Source: Gammaproteobacteria bacterium | Lineage (GTDB): Bacteria; Pseudomonadota; Gammaproteobacteria; UBA6429; Thiohalophilaceae | DNA length: 9,356 bases | Direction of reading: 5' to 3' | NCBI GenBank assembly: GCA_024641445.1 | Contig: JAHEDA010000079.1 | Location: 1 to 9,356 of the forward strand | Shown here: positions 1 through 6,446 of the stretch, piece after piece | Layout of the letters: every line of letters starts with the position of its first letter | Position numbering within the stretch: the stretch's first letter is position 1 | Notes under the pieces: generated by a model | Told to the model about the DNA's origin: nothing | The model's input: only the letters and a program-made list of their open reading frames with translations | Database searches by the model: none | Position numbers and translations under genes: made by a program

Positions 1-558
1 ATACCGGCTGCGGATATGGTCGGGCCGATGGTGGCTGCCAAGCTACTGGGTGTCACGGGTGCCGTGCTGGTGTTTATCGTGGTATTTGCCGCACTGGCCT
101 CCAGTCTGGATTCACTTCTTGCCGCTACGGCAGACCTGATCACACAGGATATCTATCGTGGTCATATCAATCCCAAGGCCAGCAACACCCACCTGCGGCA
201 GGTGGCGAAATGGATTGTGCTCTTGCTCGGTGTGTTGACCTGGTTATTGTGTCTGCCGCGTCTGACCACCCTGGCGGAGTTGTTGTATTTCACCGGTGCC
301 TTCGTCGCCAGCACCATCTGGCCGATTGTGGCGGGACTTTATTGGCGTCACAGTAATCCTCTGGGTGCGGCGCTGGCGATGGTGTTGGGGAGTGCGGTTG
401 GCCTGATGACCTATTTCCTCATTGGTTTTTATGTGGCAGCACTAGCGGGGGCGGCCGTATCCATGTTGATTGTCATTGTCAGTAGCTGGTGGCGTCCGGT
501 TGCGTTTGAGTGGTCGCAGTTGAGTCCAGAGCATGAAGTAAAGGGAGAGACGACATGA
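1..558 (+). CDS. Sodium:solute symporter family protein, C-terminal part (5' end outside window)
   Basis: This is the last 185 residues of a secondary transporter of the sodium:solute symporter (SSS) family, which uses the sodium gradient to import small solutes across the inner membrane. The reading frame is open from base 1, so the first in-frame ATG at 16 is internal and the true start lies upstream of the window. The family signature is a helix ending in ALASSLDSLLAATADLITQD followed by IYR, the segment that in SSS proteins contributes to the sodium site. About five further hydrophobic segments follow, starting near WIVLLLGVLTWLL and including FTGAFVASTIWPIVAGLYW, and then a short charged cytosolic tail. 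The stop codon overlaps the start of the next small gene (ATGA), so the two are probably co-translated. The substrate cannot be read from this part. The genes downstream suggest an amino acid, amide or osmolyte, which is inference only. Confidence 0.87.
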   Translation: MPAADMVGPMVAAKLLGVTGAVLVFIVVFAALASSLDSLLAATADLITQDIYRGHINPKASNTHLRQVAKWIVLLLGVLTWLLCLPRLTTLAELLYFTGAFVASTIWPIVAGLYWRHSNPLGAALAMVLGSAVGLMTYFLIGFYVAALAGAAVSMLIVIVSSWWRPVAFEWSQLSPEHEVKGETT

Positions 559-677
559 TGGTATCGGCGGGTTTTCTCAGCATGGTCGTCCTGATTGCGC
601 TGGCACTAAGCACGGTCTCGCTTGTGGTGTTACTCGTACTATTGTTCCGTGATGCGAAGCGGAGGCAGATATGGTGA
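555..677 (+). CDS. Small single-membrane-segment protein (40 aa) between symporter and carbamoyltransferase
   Basis: This 40-residue open reading frame starts MMVSAGFLSM and ends AKRRQIW. It has one hydrophobic stretch of about 24 residues (roughly 8-31) followed by a basic tail (R32, K35, R36, R37), which by the positive-inside rule puts the C-terminus in the cytosol. Its ATG overlaps the symporter TGA as ATGA, a purine-rich GGGAGAGA sits at 543-550 upstream, and its own TGA lies 4 bp inside the next gene, giving a 7 bp overlap. This tight packing on both sides is the main evidence that it is translated. It is not obviously the known two-helix DUF4212 small subunit that accompanies some SSS carriers, because it is half the size and lies downstream. 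A role as a small partner or stabiliser of the symporter is a guess. It could also be only a translational coupler. Confidence 0.55.
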   Translation: MMVSAGFLSMVVLIALALSTVSLVVLLVLLFRDAKRRQIW

Positions 678-1720
678 AGAAGGCTACATTACTCAAGCAA
701 CCGCTGGTGCCAGAGGCAAGCAATCTGCACCCTGGACGCATTCAGGTCTTGCTTGATGCGATTAACGAGGATTCTGCAACCCTGCTCGACCTGGCAAATC
801 AATCGATCGTCTCGGCACGCCAGTTTGATCGTGACAAAGTTATTCAACTGTGTCGTCTGGCAGCAAAATATGAACTCTCACCTGCGCCGGTACAGCGACC
901 GCTGACGGGAAAAATTCTTATCAGCGCCTTCTACGAACCCAGTACGCGCACACGCTTGTCATTCGAGAGTGCCTGGCATCGTCTCGGTGGCGACATCATG
1001 TCGATCACGGATTCTTCAACCACGGGTATCGCCAAGGGTGAGAGCTACGTCGATGTGGGAGAGATGCTGAGTAGTTATGGTGATGTCGTGGTGTTGCGCG
1101 ATAACAAAGAGCAGGCGATTTACGAGATGATGGGATCGCTGCGTATCCCGATCATCAATGCCGGCAACGGCTGTGATGAACACCCGACCCAGGCCCTGGC
1201 CGATATCTATGCCATCCTGAAGGCGCACCCGGAATTGCTGGATAAAAAGATTGCAGCTGCACGTAAGGTCTCGATAGCCATCATTGGTGTGCCTACGCGC
1301 ATGCGGACAGTGCGCAGTCTGCTATTGATGCTGTCACTCTTCGCCTATGCCATCAATGAGGTGGTGATTATCAGCGACGTGGAAGAGATTTTTGCAGATG
1401 GGCAACGTGAGGAGCTGGAGTCACGCGGCCTGAAGATCCGGGGGAGTAAGGATATGCAGGCGGAGTTACCTAGCAAGGACATCGTCTATATCAACGCCAT
1501 CGCCTGGGTTGGTGAGGGTTACGAAGAATATGGCCCGCGTTACATCCTCAACAGTCAGACTCCCTTCAAGCAGGGTGCGATAGTGTTGCATCCCCTGGCG
1601 CGTGGCGAAGAACTTTCCACCGATCTCGACCACACCCCCTTCAACTGGTATTTTGCCCAGGCGCGCGGGGCGGTCTTTATTCGCATGGCCCTACTCACGT
1701 GTTATGTCTGGCTATTTTAG
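671..1720 (+). CDS. Aspartate carbamoyltransferase-like enzyme with altered acceptor site
   Basis: This 349-residue member of the aspartate/ornithine carbamoyltransferase family should transfer a carbamoyl group from carbamoyl phosphate to an amino group. The carbamoyl-phosphate site is intact: STRTR at 91-95, an 80s-loop lysine in IAKGES (K122), R143, HPTQ at 171-174, and R212 in MRTVRS. The end of the protein follows the ATCase pattern, with HPLAR at 307-311 (normally HPLPR) and DHTPFNWYFAQA. Where E. coli ATCase has Arg229 and Gln231, which bind aspartate, this protein reads DIVYINAIAW (270-279), placing Ala276 and Ala278 at those positions. It also has about 35 extra N-terminal residues compared with the 311-residue E. 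coli catalytic chain. GGAGG at 661-665 precedes the ATG at a good distance. Family membership is clear. A housekeeping PyrB role is doubtful, and an acceptor other than aspartate is inferred from the lost contacts and from the amidotransferase next door. Confidence 0.93.
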   Translation: MVKKATLLKQPLVPEASNLHPGRIQVLLDAINEDSATLLDLANQSIVSARQFDRDKVIQLCRLAAKYELSPAPVQRPLTGKILISAFYEPSTRTRLSFESAWHRLGGDIMSITDSSTTGIAKGESYVDVGEMLSSYGDVVVLRDNKEQAIYEMMGSLRIPIINAGNGCDEHPTQALADIYAILKAHPELLDKKIAAARKVSIAIIGVPTRMRTVRSLLLMLSLFAYAINEVVIISDVEEIFADGQREELESRGLKIRGSKDMQAELPSKDIVYINAIAWVGEGYEEYGPRYILNSQTPFKQGAIVLHPLARGEELSTDLDHTPFNWYFAQARGAVFIRMALLTCYVWLF

Positions 1721-1723
1721 ATC

Positions 1724-1758
1724 AGTAGCGAGTTGCTAGTAACGAGTGGCTAGGAAAG
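1724..1758. repeat. Degenerate heptamer repeats after the carbamoyltransferase gene
   Basis: Four or five consecutive 7-base units can be laid out in register: AGTAGCG, AGTTGCT, AGTAACG, AGTGGCT, AGGAAAG. They begin 4 bp after the stop codon. The unit AGTTGCT is close to the reverse complement of the CAGCAAC units further along, so RNA across the spacer could fold with one arm paired to any of several copies. Confidence 0.5.
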
Positions 1759-1767
1759 GCTTAAATT

Positions 1768-1795
1768 CAGCAACCAGCAACCAGCAACCAGCAAC
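1768..1795. repeat. Perfect tandem repeat, four copies of CAGCAAC
   Basis: Four exact head-to-tail copies of the 7-base unit CAGCAAC end a few bases before the ribosome binding site (AAGG, 1797-1800) of the amidotransferase gene. The array lies in the 87 bp spacer between two genes read in the same direction. Such arrays can change copy number by slippage, which here would alter the length and folding of the leader but not a reading frame. Confidence 0.9.
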
Positions 1796-1807
1796 CAAGG
1801 ATTATTC

Positions 1808-3823
1808 ATGTGCGGAATAGGCGGTATTTTTCACGCAGAGATTCACAAGCCGGTAGACCCGCAGTTGCTGGTCAATATGGCCGCAATTCAGTATCACCGT
1901 GGCCCGGATGGGTTTGGCTATCAGGTTATGGAGCAGCGCGGTGTGGGTTTTTGTCACGCGCGTCTTTCCATTATTGACCTGAATGAACAGCGGGCACGGC
2001 AGCCCTTTGTTTCCAGTGATAACAACCTGCTGCTGGCGCATAACGGCGAGTTCTATGACTACAAGCGCTTACGCACCGAGCTGACACTGGATGGCGCACG
2101 CTTTAATACCAAGAGTGACTCCGAGCTGGTACTGCACCTGTATCCACGCCTGGGCCTATTGGGGACGCTCAAGCATTTGCGCGGTGAGTTTGCCTTTGCC
2201 CTCTACGACAAGGCCAACGACCGCCTGCAACTGGTGCGCGATCGCTTCGGAGTAAAGCCTTTATATTGGACCGAGGTGAATAACACGCTGGTGTTTGGTT
2301 CCGAGCTGAAGGTGTTGTTCGCACACCCCGAGGTCCCTCGCCGATTCAGTCAGTCGGGGCTATATCATCAGTTGATGCAGACGATTGTGCCGGGGACCAC
2401 GGCGTTCGAGGGGGTGCATCAGGTCAAGCCTGGATATGTCGTGACGATAGAGCGGCGCCATGGCAGATTACAGATCACCGAGCAGAAATACTGGGATATG
2501 GATTTTCCCCTCGCCAGCGAGCGCACCGCCGACAAGGACGAGCGTTATTACATTGACGGTGTGCGTGACGGCCTGATGCAGGCGGTACAGTTGCGACTGG
2601 AGGCGGACGTGCCGGTGGCCTGTTATCTCTCCGGCGGTATCGATTCCTGTTCCATTCTGGGCCTGTCCTCCGCCAGTCAACAGTCAGCGGTGAAGGCCTT
2701 TACCATCGGTTTTGATGACAGCGATTACGACGAGACCCCGATCGCGCGTGAGATGGCTAGGGCCACCGGCGCGGATCAGGATGTCATGTTGCTCAAGGCC
2801 GATCACCTGTATGACAATTTTGTCGAGACGCTCTGGCATACTGAACGTACCATCTATAACACCCTTGGCGTCGCCAAGCTGCTGATGAGTCGGCATGTCA
2901 ATCAGGCCGGTTATAAAGTGGTCGTGACCGGCGAGGGTTCGGATGAACTGTTCGCCGGTTATCCCGCCTTTCGGCGTGACATGTTCCTGCACGGCATGGA
3001 CACGCTGCCCGCAGTGGAGCGACAGGTGTGGGAGCAAATGCTGGCGGAGAGCAATCGTCTGTTCAAGGGCGCGATGCTGGCGGATGAGGCCGTCACTGAC
3101 GCGGCACTCAACAACACGGTGGGTTTTACACCGAGCTGTCTGCAACCCTGGCTGGCCAGCGCCAAACATGTCCCGGGTTTGTTGCAACGGGAGATTCGTA
3201 CGGCACTCGCCGATTATCAACCCGGCGCAGCCATCGCTGCGACCTTTGACGTCGACATGTTACAGGGTCGTCACCCGCTGGATAAGGCGCAATACGTCTG
3301 GATCAAGACCATGCTGGAGGGACAGATACTCACCTGGGGTGGTGATCGCGTCGACATGGCCAACTCGATGGAGGCGCGTCCGCCCTTTCTGGATCATCAC
3401 CTCGCGGAGTTTGCCACCCAGGTGCCACCGAATCTGCGTATCAAGGGGCGCACCGAGAAGTATGTGTTGCGTGAGGCGATGAAGGGTGTCCTGCCAAAGG
3501 CATTGTACGAACGCGAAAAGTTTGCCTTCATGGCGCCGCCTGCCCACACTGACCCGAAAAAGTGGTCTGCAATGCAGGTGCTGGTGCGCGAGTATCTTAA
3601 TGATCGTGCGATCCAGGAGGCGGGCCTACTTGATGCGCAAGGTGTACGGGAGTTATTGGCCTATCATGAATCACCTCAGGCCACTGCTGCCGAGCAGGTG
3701 CAGCAGGATGCGGTGATCAATCACCTCCTGGGCGTACAGATCCTGCATCAACACTTTGTCGCCACCGATGTACCACACAAGGCCGCGGCGCAGGCGCAGG
3801 CCTTGGGCTGGCAGTGTCACTAG
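1808..3823 (+). CDS. Asparagine-synthase-family glutamine amidotransferase (AsnB-like)
   Basis: This 671-residue protein belongs to the glutamine-dependent asparagine synthetase family, which turns a carboxylate into an amide using ATP and ammonia released from glutamine. The start is fixed by the class II glutaminase N-terminus MCGIGGIF, in which Cys2 becomes the nucleophile after Met removal. Other glutaminase residues are visible in RGPDG (31-35), HARLSIIDL (50-58), HNGEFYDY (78-85) and KSDSE (102-106). The synthetase domain has the PP-loop SGGIDS (275-280), the motif GEGSDELFAGY (375-385), and SMEARPPFLDHH plus KYVLREAMKGVLP near the C-terminus. Both active sites look intact. At 671 residues it is longer than E. 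coli AsnB (about 554). It follows the carbamoyltransferase by 87 bp on the same strand. It may simply make asparagine, but family members also amidate other substrates, as in N-acetylglutaminylglutamine amide synthesis, and its partner here suggests such a specialised role. Confidence 0.94.
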   Translation: MCGIGGIFHAEIHKPVDPQLLVNMAAIQYHRGPDGFGYQVMEQRGVGFCHARLSIIDLNEQRARQPFVSSDNNLLLAHNGEFYDYKRLRTELTLDGARFNTKSDSELVLHLYPRLGLLGTLKHLRGEFAFALYDKANDRLQLVRDRFGVKPLYWTEVNNTLVFGSELKVLFAHPEVPRRFSQSGLYHQLMQTIVPGTTAFEGVHQVKPGYVVTIERRHGRLQITEQKYWDMDFPLASERTADKDERYYIDGVRDGLMQAVQLRLEADVPVACYLSGGIDSCSILGLSSASQQSAVKAFTIGFDDSDYDETPIAREMARATGADQDVMLLKADHLYDNFVETLWHTERTIYNTLGVAKLLMSRHVNQAGYKVVVTGEGSDELFAGYPAFRRDMFLHGMDTLPAVERQVWEQMLAESNRLFKGAMLADEAVTDAALNNTVGFTPSCLQPWLASAKHVPGLLQREIRTALADYQPGAAIAATFDVDMLQGRHPLDKAQYVWIKTMLEGQILTWGGDRVDMANSMEARPPFLDHHLAEFATQVPPNLRIKGRTEKYVLREAMKGVLPKALYEREKFAFMAPPAHTDPKKWSAMQVLVREYLNDRAIQEAGLLDAQGVRELLAYHESPQATAAEQVQQDAVINHLLGVQILHQHFVATDVPHKAAAQAQALGWQCH

Positions 3824-3909
3824 AAACAGTCGCAAAATTACTTGGCGATGGCGCCACCTCGCACATCCCTGTGCTCGTATACGGCGTTTTCCCCTCAAGG
3901 GGCAGCATG

Positions 3910-3942
3910 AAAAATGTGCGCGCCTGCGAGGAGCCAGGCGCG
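3910..3942 (-). terminator. Intrinsic terminator of the leftward comM/kinase/DUF2835 run
   Basis: An 8 bp perfect GC-rich stem (CGCGCCTG at 3919-3926, CAGGCGCG at 3935-3942) with an 8-base loop is followed on the - strand, after four bases, by a run of five T (AAAAA at 3910-3914 on the + strand). It lies 63 bp past the DUF2835 stop. It has no T run on the + strand side, so it does not look like a terminator for the amidotransferase gene, for which none was seen. Confidence 0.75.
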
Positions 3943-4005
3943 GTGCGAGAACAGGGGCGGTAGGCTTGTCTCATCTGCATTCGTTACATTTTGGGCCGCT
4001 TTCCA

Positions 4006-4242
4006 TTACTCACTGTCGGCGGGTGGCAGTTGCTGGAGTGAGCGAAAGCGCCCCTGCTCGGTGTACTCCAACACAAACACACCCTGTACACCCGTGTGGG
4101 TGATATAGGGGCGTAATTTCTCCGCCGGGAATTCAATGCGCCTTCCCTCCTCACTGATGACCGAGATATTGCGGGCGTGCCCACTGTAGTAGGCGAGATA
4201 CTGTTCATTGCTAAGCTGAAGGCGGAAACGAGCCTGTGGCAT
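4006..4242 (-). CDS. DUF2835 family protein
   Basis: This 78-residue soluble protein matches the remembered pattern of the DUF2835 family, small proteins common in gammaproteobacteria with no assigned function. The recognisable parts are the N-terminal RFRLQLSNEQYLAYY (5-19), the central GHARNISVISEEGRRIEFPA (21-40), and LRPYITHTGVQGVFVLEY (43-60). The alternating hydrophobic pattern suggests a small beta-rich fold. There is no signal peptide or membrane segment. Its ATG lies 2 bp beyond the stop of the upstream histidine kinase gene, so translation is probably coupled, and it is the last gene before a terminator. Whether it has any link to the kinase's signalling is unknown. Confidence 0.82.
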   Translation of the reverse strand: MPQARFRLQLSNEQYLAYYSGHARNISVISEEGRRIEFPAEKLRPYITHTGVQGVFVLEYTEQGRFRSLQQLPPADSE

Positions 4243-4244
4243 GA

Positions 4245-6404
4245 TTAGGTAGAGGTGTCGATGGTGGTTTGAGTTAGTTTATTGAGTGCCGTTATAAGCG
4301 GCACCAGGATAGAGGCGAGTCGCCCAGGTTCACTCACCTGTGACGGAAGTGTAATTTCCACTTGTTCACAAAGATTGTAAATTTCGTCATAACCCAGCCT
4401 GCTTGCCGCCGCCTTGATCTTATGGAGGGTGGTGTGTAGTAACTGAGTGTCTTCTCCCGCTGCAGCGGTGTTAAGGGAGTGCACACGTTCAGGGATGAGC
4501 GAGAGAAAGCTCGCCTTTGCCTGCGCTGCATCTGTCTTCAAGTCTGGGGTCGTCCCTTCAGCTTTATCCTTGATGGGCAGGTAGAGCGCCAGCTTGCTTA
4601 GGAAAGCCTCCTGCGTGACAGGTTTGTGGATAATCGCATCAAATATCTGGTATTCGGGATTTTCCAGGGCAGTCACCAGCTGACTCGTGAGTGCCAGAAT
4701 TGGACCACGGTGACCCTGTTCGCGGATTCTTTCGGCGGCCGCTACCGCATTTAATCCAGGTAATTCGATATCCAGGAGAATTAGATCAAAGCGCATCTTC
4801 ATTGCAAGTTGTACGGCATCATTACCGTTATCAACATTGGTAGTGGACGCAGAGGTATGACTGACGTACATAGAGAGGAGGGCCTGATTATCGGAGGTGT
4901 CATCTGCCAACAGTATCTTGCCGTGAAAGCGTCGATAGGTGAGCATTCTTTTAGAGTGTTGTTCTGCGTCAAGGCTATCAGGAATGCTCGATAGCACGTC
5001 CTCACCACCAAGCATGCCTGTCGGTAGGGCTATGGTGAAACGACTTCCTGCTCCAGGAGAGCTCTCGACAGTAATCCTGCCATTTAAATACTCCACCAGT
5101 TCACGGCTCAGGTATAAACCAAGTCCAGTGCTCCCAAATTCGCGTAGGGTGCCAAGGCTGGTCTGGGCATCGGGTGAAAAGATACGGTCCTGTTGTTCTC
5201 GGGTCATTCCGATGCCGGTATCGATAATGTCCAGATAGAGTAGTTGTTCACGCATATCACAACTGACATTGATGCTGATGCCGCCACTACGAGTGAACTT
5301 GATCGCATTCTGTACAAGATTGATGAGTATCTGCTTGAGCCTGACAGTATCGCTATTGATGTTATGAGGAATGGGGGGGAGGTATTGAATGCGGAAATAC
5401 AGGCCCTTCTCTTCAGCTATTCGACCCAGCATTGTTTGTACCTCTTCCAGCAAGTCGGTCAGAGAGAATGTTGCGGTCTCAATGGTCAATTCTCCTGACT
5501 CCAGCTTGGAAAGGTCAAGGGTGTTGTTGATCAGGTTTTGTAGAAACAGGGCATTGCGACGTATACCGGCAATGGCCTTGTCTCCTTGTGCCCGGGTGGT
5601 ACCAGGCCCAAGAAGGTTTTCACTGTAGCTATAGATGGCAGAAAGGGGTGTCTTGATTTCATGACAGATCGTGGCAACAAAATCCGTACGTTCCTGTGTC
5701 GTGATGCTGAGTCGCCGGTTCTGGGCGAGCATGTAGCGACGTGTCAAAAGTACCAGCAGGACAGTAAAGAGAAAGCCGGCCATGCTCAAGAGGGCCAGCA
5801 GGGTGACGGAGCGTCGATAGGCGGTGATTGCCTCTGCGTGGGCCTTGTCGGAGTAATTACGTTGTAATTCTATAAAGTCATAGATCGCATTGAACAGTAT
5901 GCCATGAGCAAGTCGGGCCTGCGACAGTAACTGCTCCAGTTGTGGCTGCCGGGTGTTAATGAAGATGGCGTTGGCCAGTTTCTCGATGACGGGTTGAGTC
6001 TCAGTCGTAAGCTGTGTGATCGTATCAAGTTGTTTTTGTTCGTCTGGAGTCAGGCTCAGTCCATAGAGTTCATCACGGGCGCTGCGGTAGAGTTGGGCAT
6101 GCTGATAAAAGTGCTGGAGTTCTTCGTCGCGGGCGAAGGCGCTGGTTTGACGCAACATGGTATTCAGGCTGAGCCAACGAAGTTGCATCGCTTCACGCAT
6201 ACTGAATGCGAGTTCGGTCTTGGTGTTGCTACCTGCCGCGTGCTTGAGTACCTCCAGGTTATCGTTGAGATTTTTATAGAAGATTGCCAGGTTGATGCAT
6301 ACGAAGAACAGCAGGCCAGCCAACAACAGTGATATGTACAGGCGACTGTGATCGGGTGTCGCAGCGATACCTGCATGAGTTTGCGGGAGACTTAGATTGG
6401 GCAT
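4245..6404 (-). CDS. Hybrid sensor histidine kinase (HisKA-HATPase-receiver-Hpt), membrane bound
   Basis: This 719-residue inner-membrane kinase carries a complete internal phosphorelay. A first membrane segment (about 22-43) and a second (about 199-222) bracket a largely helical periplasmic sensor of about 155 residues. HisKA follows with the phospho-acceptor His248 in FVATICHEIKTPLSAI. The ATPase domain shows the N box NLVQNAIKF (Asn366), DTGIGM (395-400) and GSTGLGLYLS (424-433). The receiver domain has the acidic pair Asp501/502, the phospho-acceptor Asp545 in LILLDIELPG, Thr573 and Lys594 in HKPV. The C-terminal Hpt domain has His661 in LHKIKAAASRLGY. All phosphotransfer residues are present, so it should be active and pass phosphate to a separate response regulator, but none is encoded nearby. 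The gene starts 42 bp after the comM stop and ends 2 bp before DUF2835. The signal cannot be identified; the all-helical sensor domain resembles those in the NarX/TorS-like group only in general layout. Confidence 0.93.
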   Translation of the reverse strand: MPNLSLPQTHAGIAATPDHSRLYISLLLAGLLFFVCINLAIFYKNLNDNLEVLKHAAGSNTKTELAFSMREAMQLRWLSLNTMLRQTSAFARDEELQHFYQHAQLYRSARDELYGLSLTPDEQKQLDTITQLTTETQPVIEKLANAIFINTRQPQLEQLLSQARLAHGILFNAIYDFIELQRNYSDKAHAEAITAYRRSVTLLALLSMAGFLFTVLLVLLTRRYMLAQNRRLSITTQERTDFVATICHEIKTPLSAIYSYSENLLGPGTTRAQGDKAIAGIRRNALFLQNLINNTLDLSKLESGELTIETATFSLTDLLEEVQTMLGRIAEEKGLYFRIQYLPPIPHNINSDTVRLKQILINLVQNAIKFTRSGGISINVSCDMREQLLYLDIIDTGIGMTREQQDRIFSPDAQTSLGTLREFGSTGLGLYLSRELVEYLNGRITVESSPGAGSRFTIALPTGMLGGEDVLSSIPDSLDAEQHSKRMLTYRRFHGKILLADDTSDNQALLSMYVSHTSASTTNVDNGNDAVQLAMKMRFDLILLDIELPGLNAVAAAERIREQGHRGPILALTSQLVTALENPEYQIFDAIIHKPVTQEAFLSKLALYLPIKDKAEGTTPDLKTDAAQAKASFLSLIPERVHSLNTAAAGEDTQLLHTTLHKIKAAASRLGYDEIYNLCEQVEITLPSQVSEPGRLASILVPLITALNKLTQTTIDTST

Positions 6405-6446
6405 GGCTGTTATCAGTCACTGCTGTGGAACCGCTAATATAGTAGC

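Noticed and set aside
2684..3220. 178-codon open frame on the - strand inside the amidotransferase gene
   Set aside because: It is antisense to a gene with clear, continuous AsnB motifs, and its own translation shows no recognisable family or domain pattern.
2943..3482. 179-codon open frame on the + strand in another frame of the amidotransferase gene
   Set aside because: The translation is rich in Arg, Cys and Trp, typical of a shifted frame of GC-rich coding DNA, and it overlaps conserved synthetase motifs.
3756..4108. Open frames on the + strand across the end of the amidotransferase gene, the terminator and DUF2835
   Set aside because: They run through the terminator hairpin and antisense to DUF2835, with Arg-rich low-quality translations and no ribosome binding site.
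5940..6332. 130-codon open frame on the + strand opposite the kinase sensor region
   Set aside because: The kinase frame is supported by membrane segments and downstream domains, so the opposite frame is a shadow.
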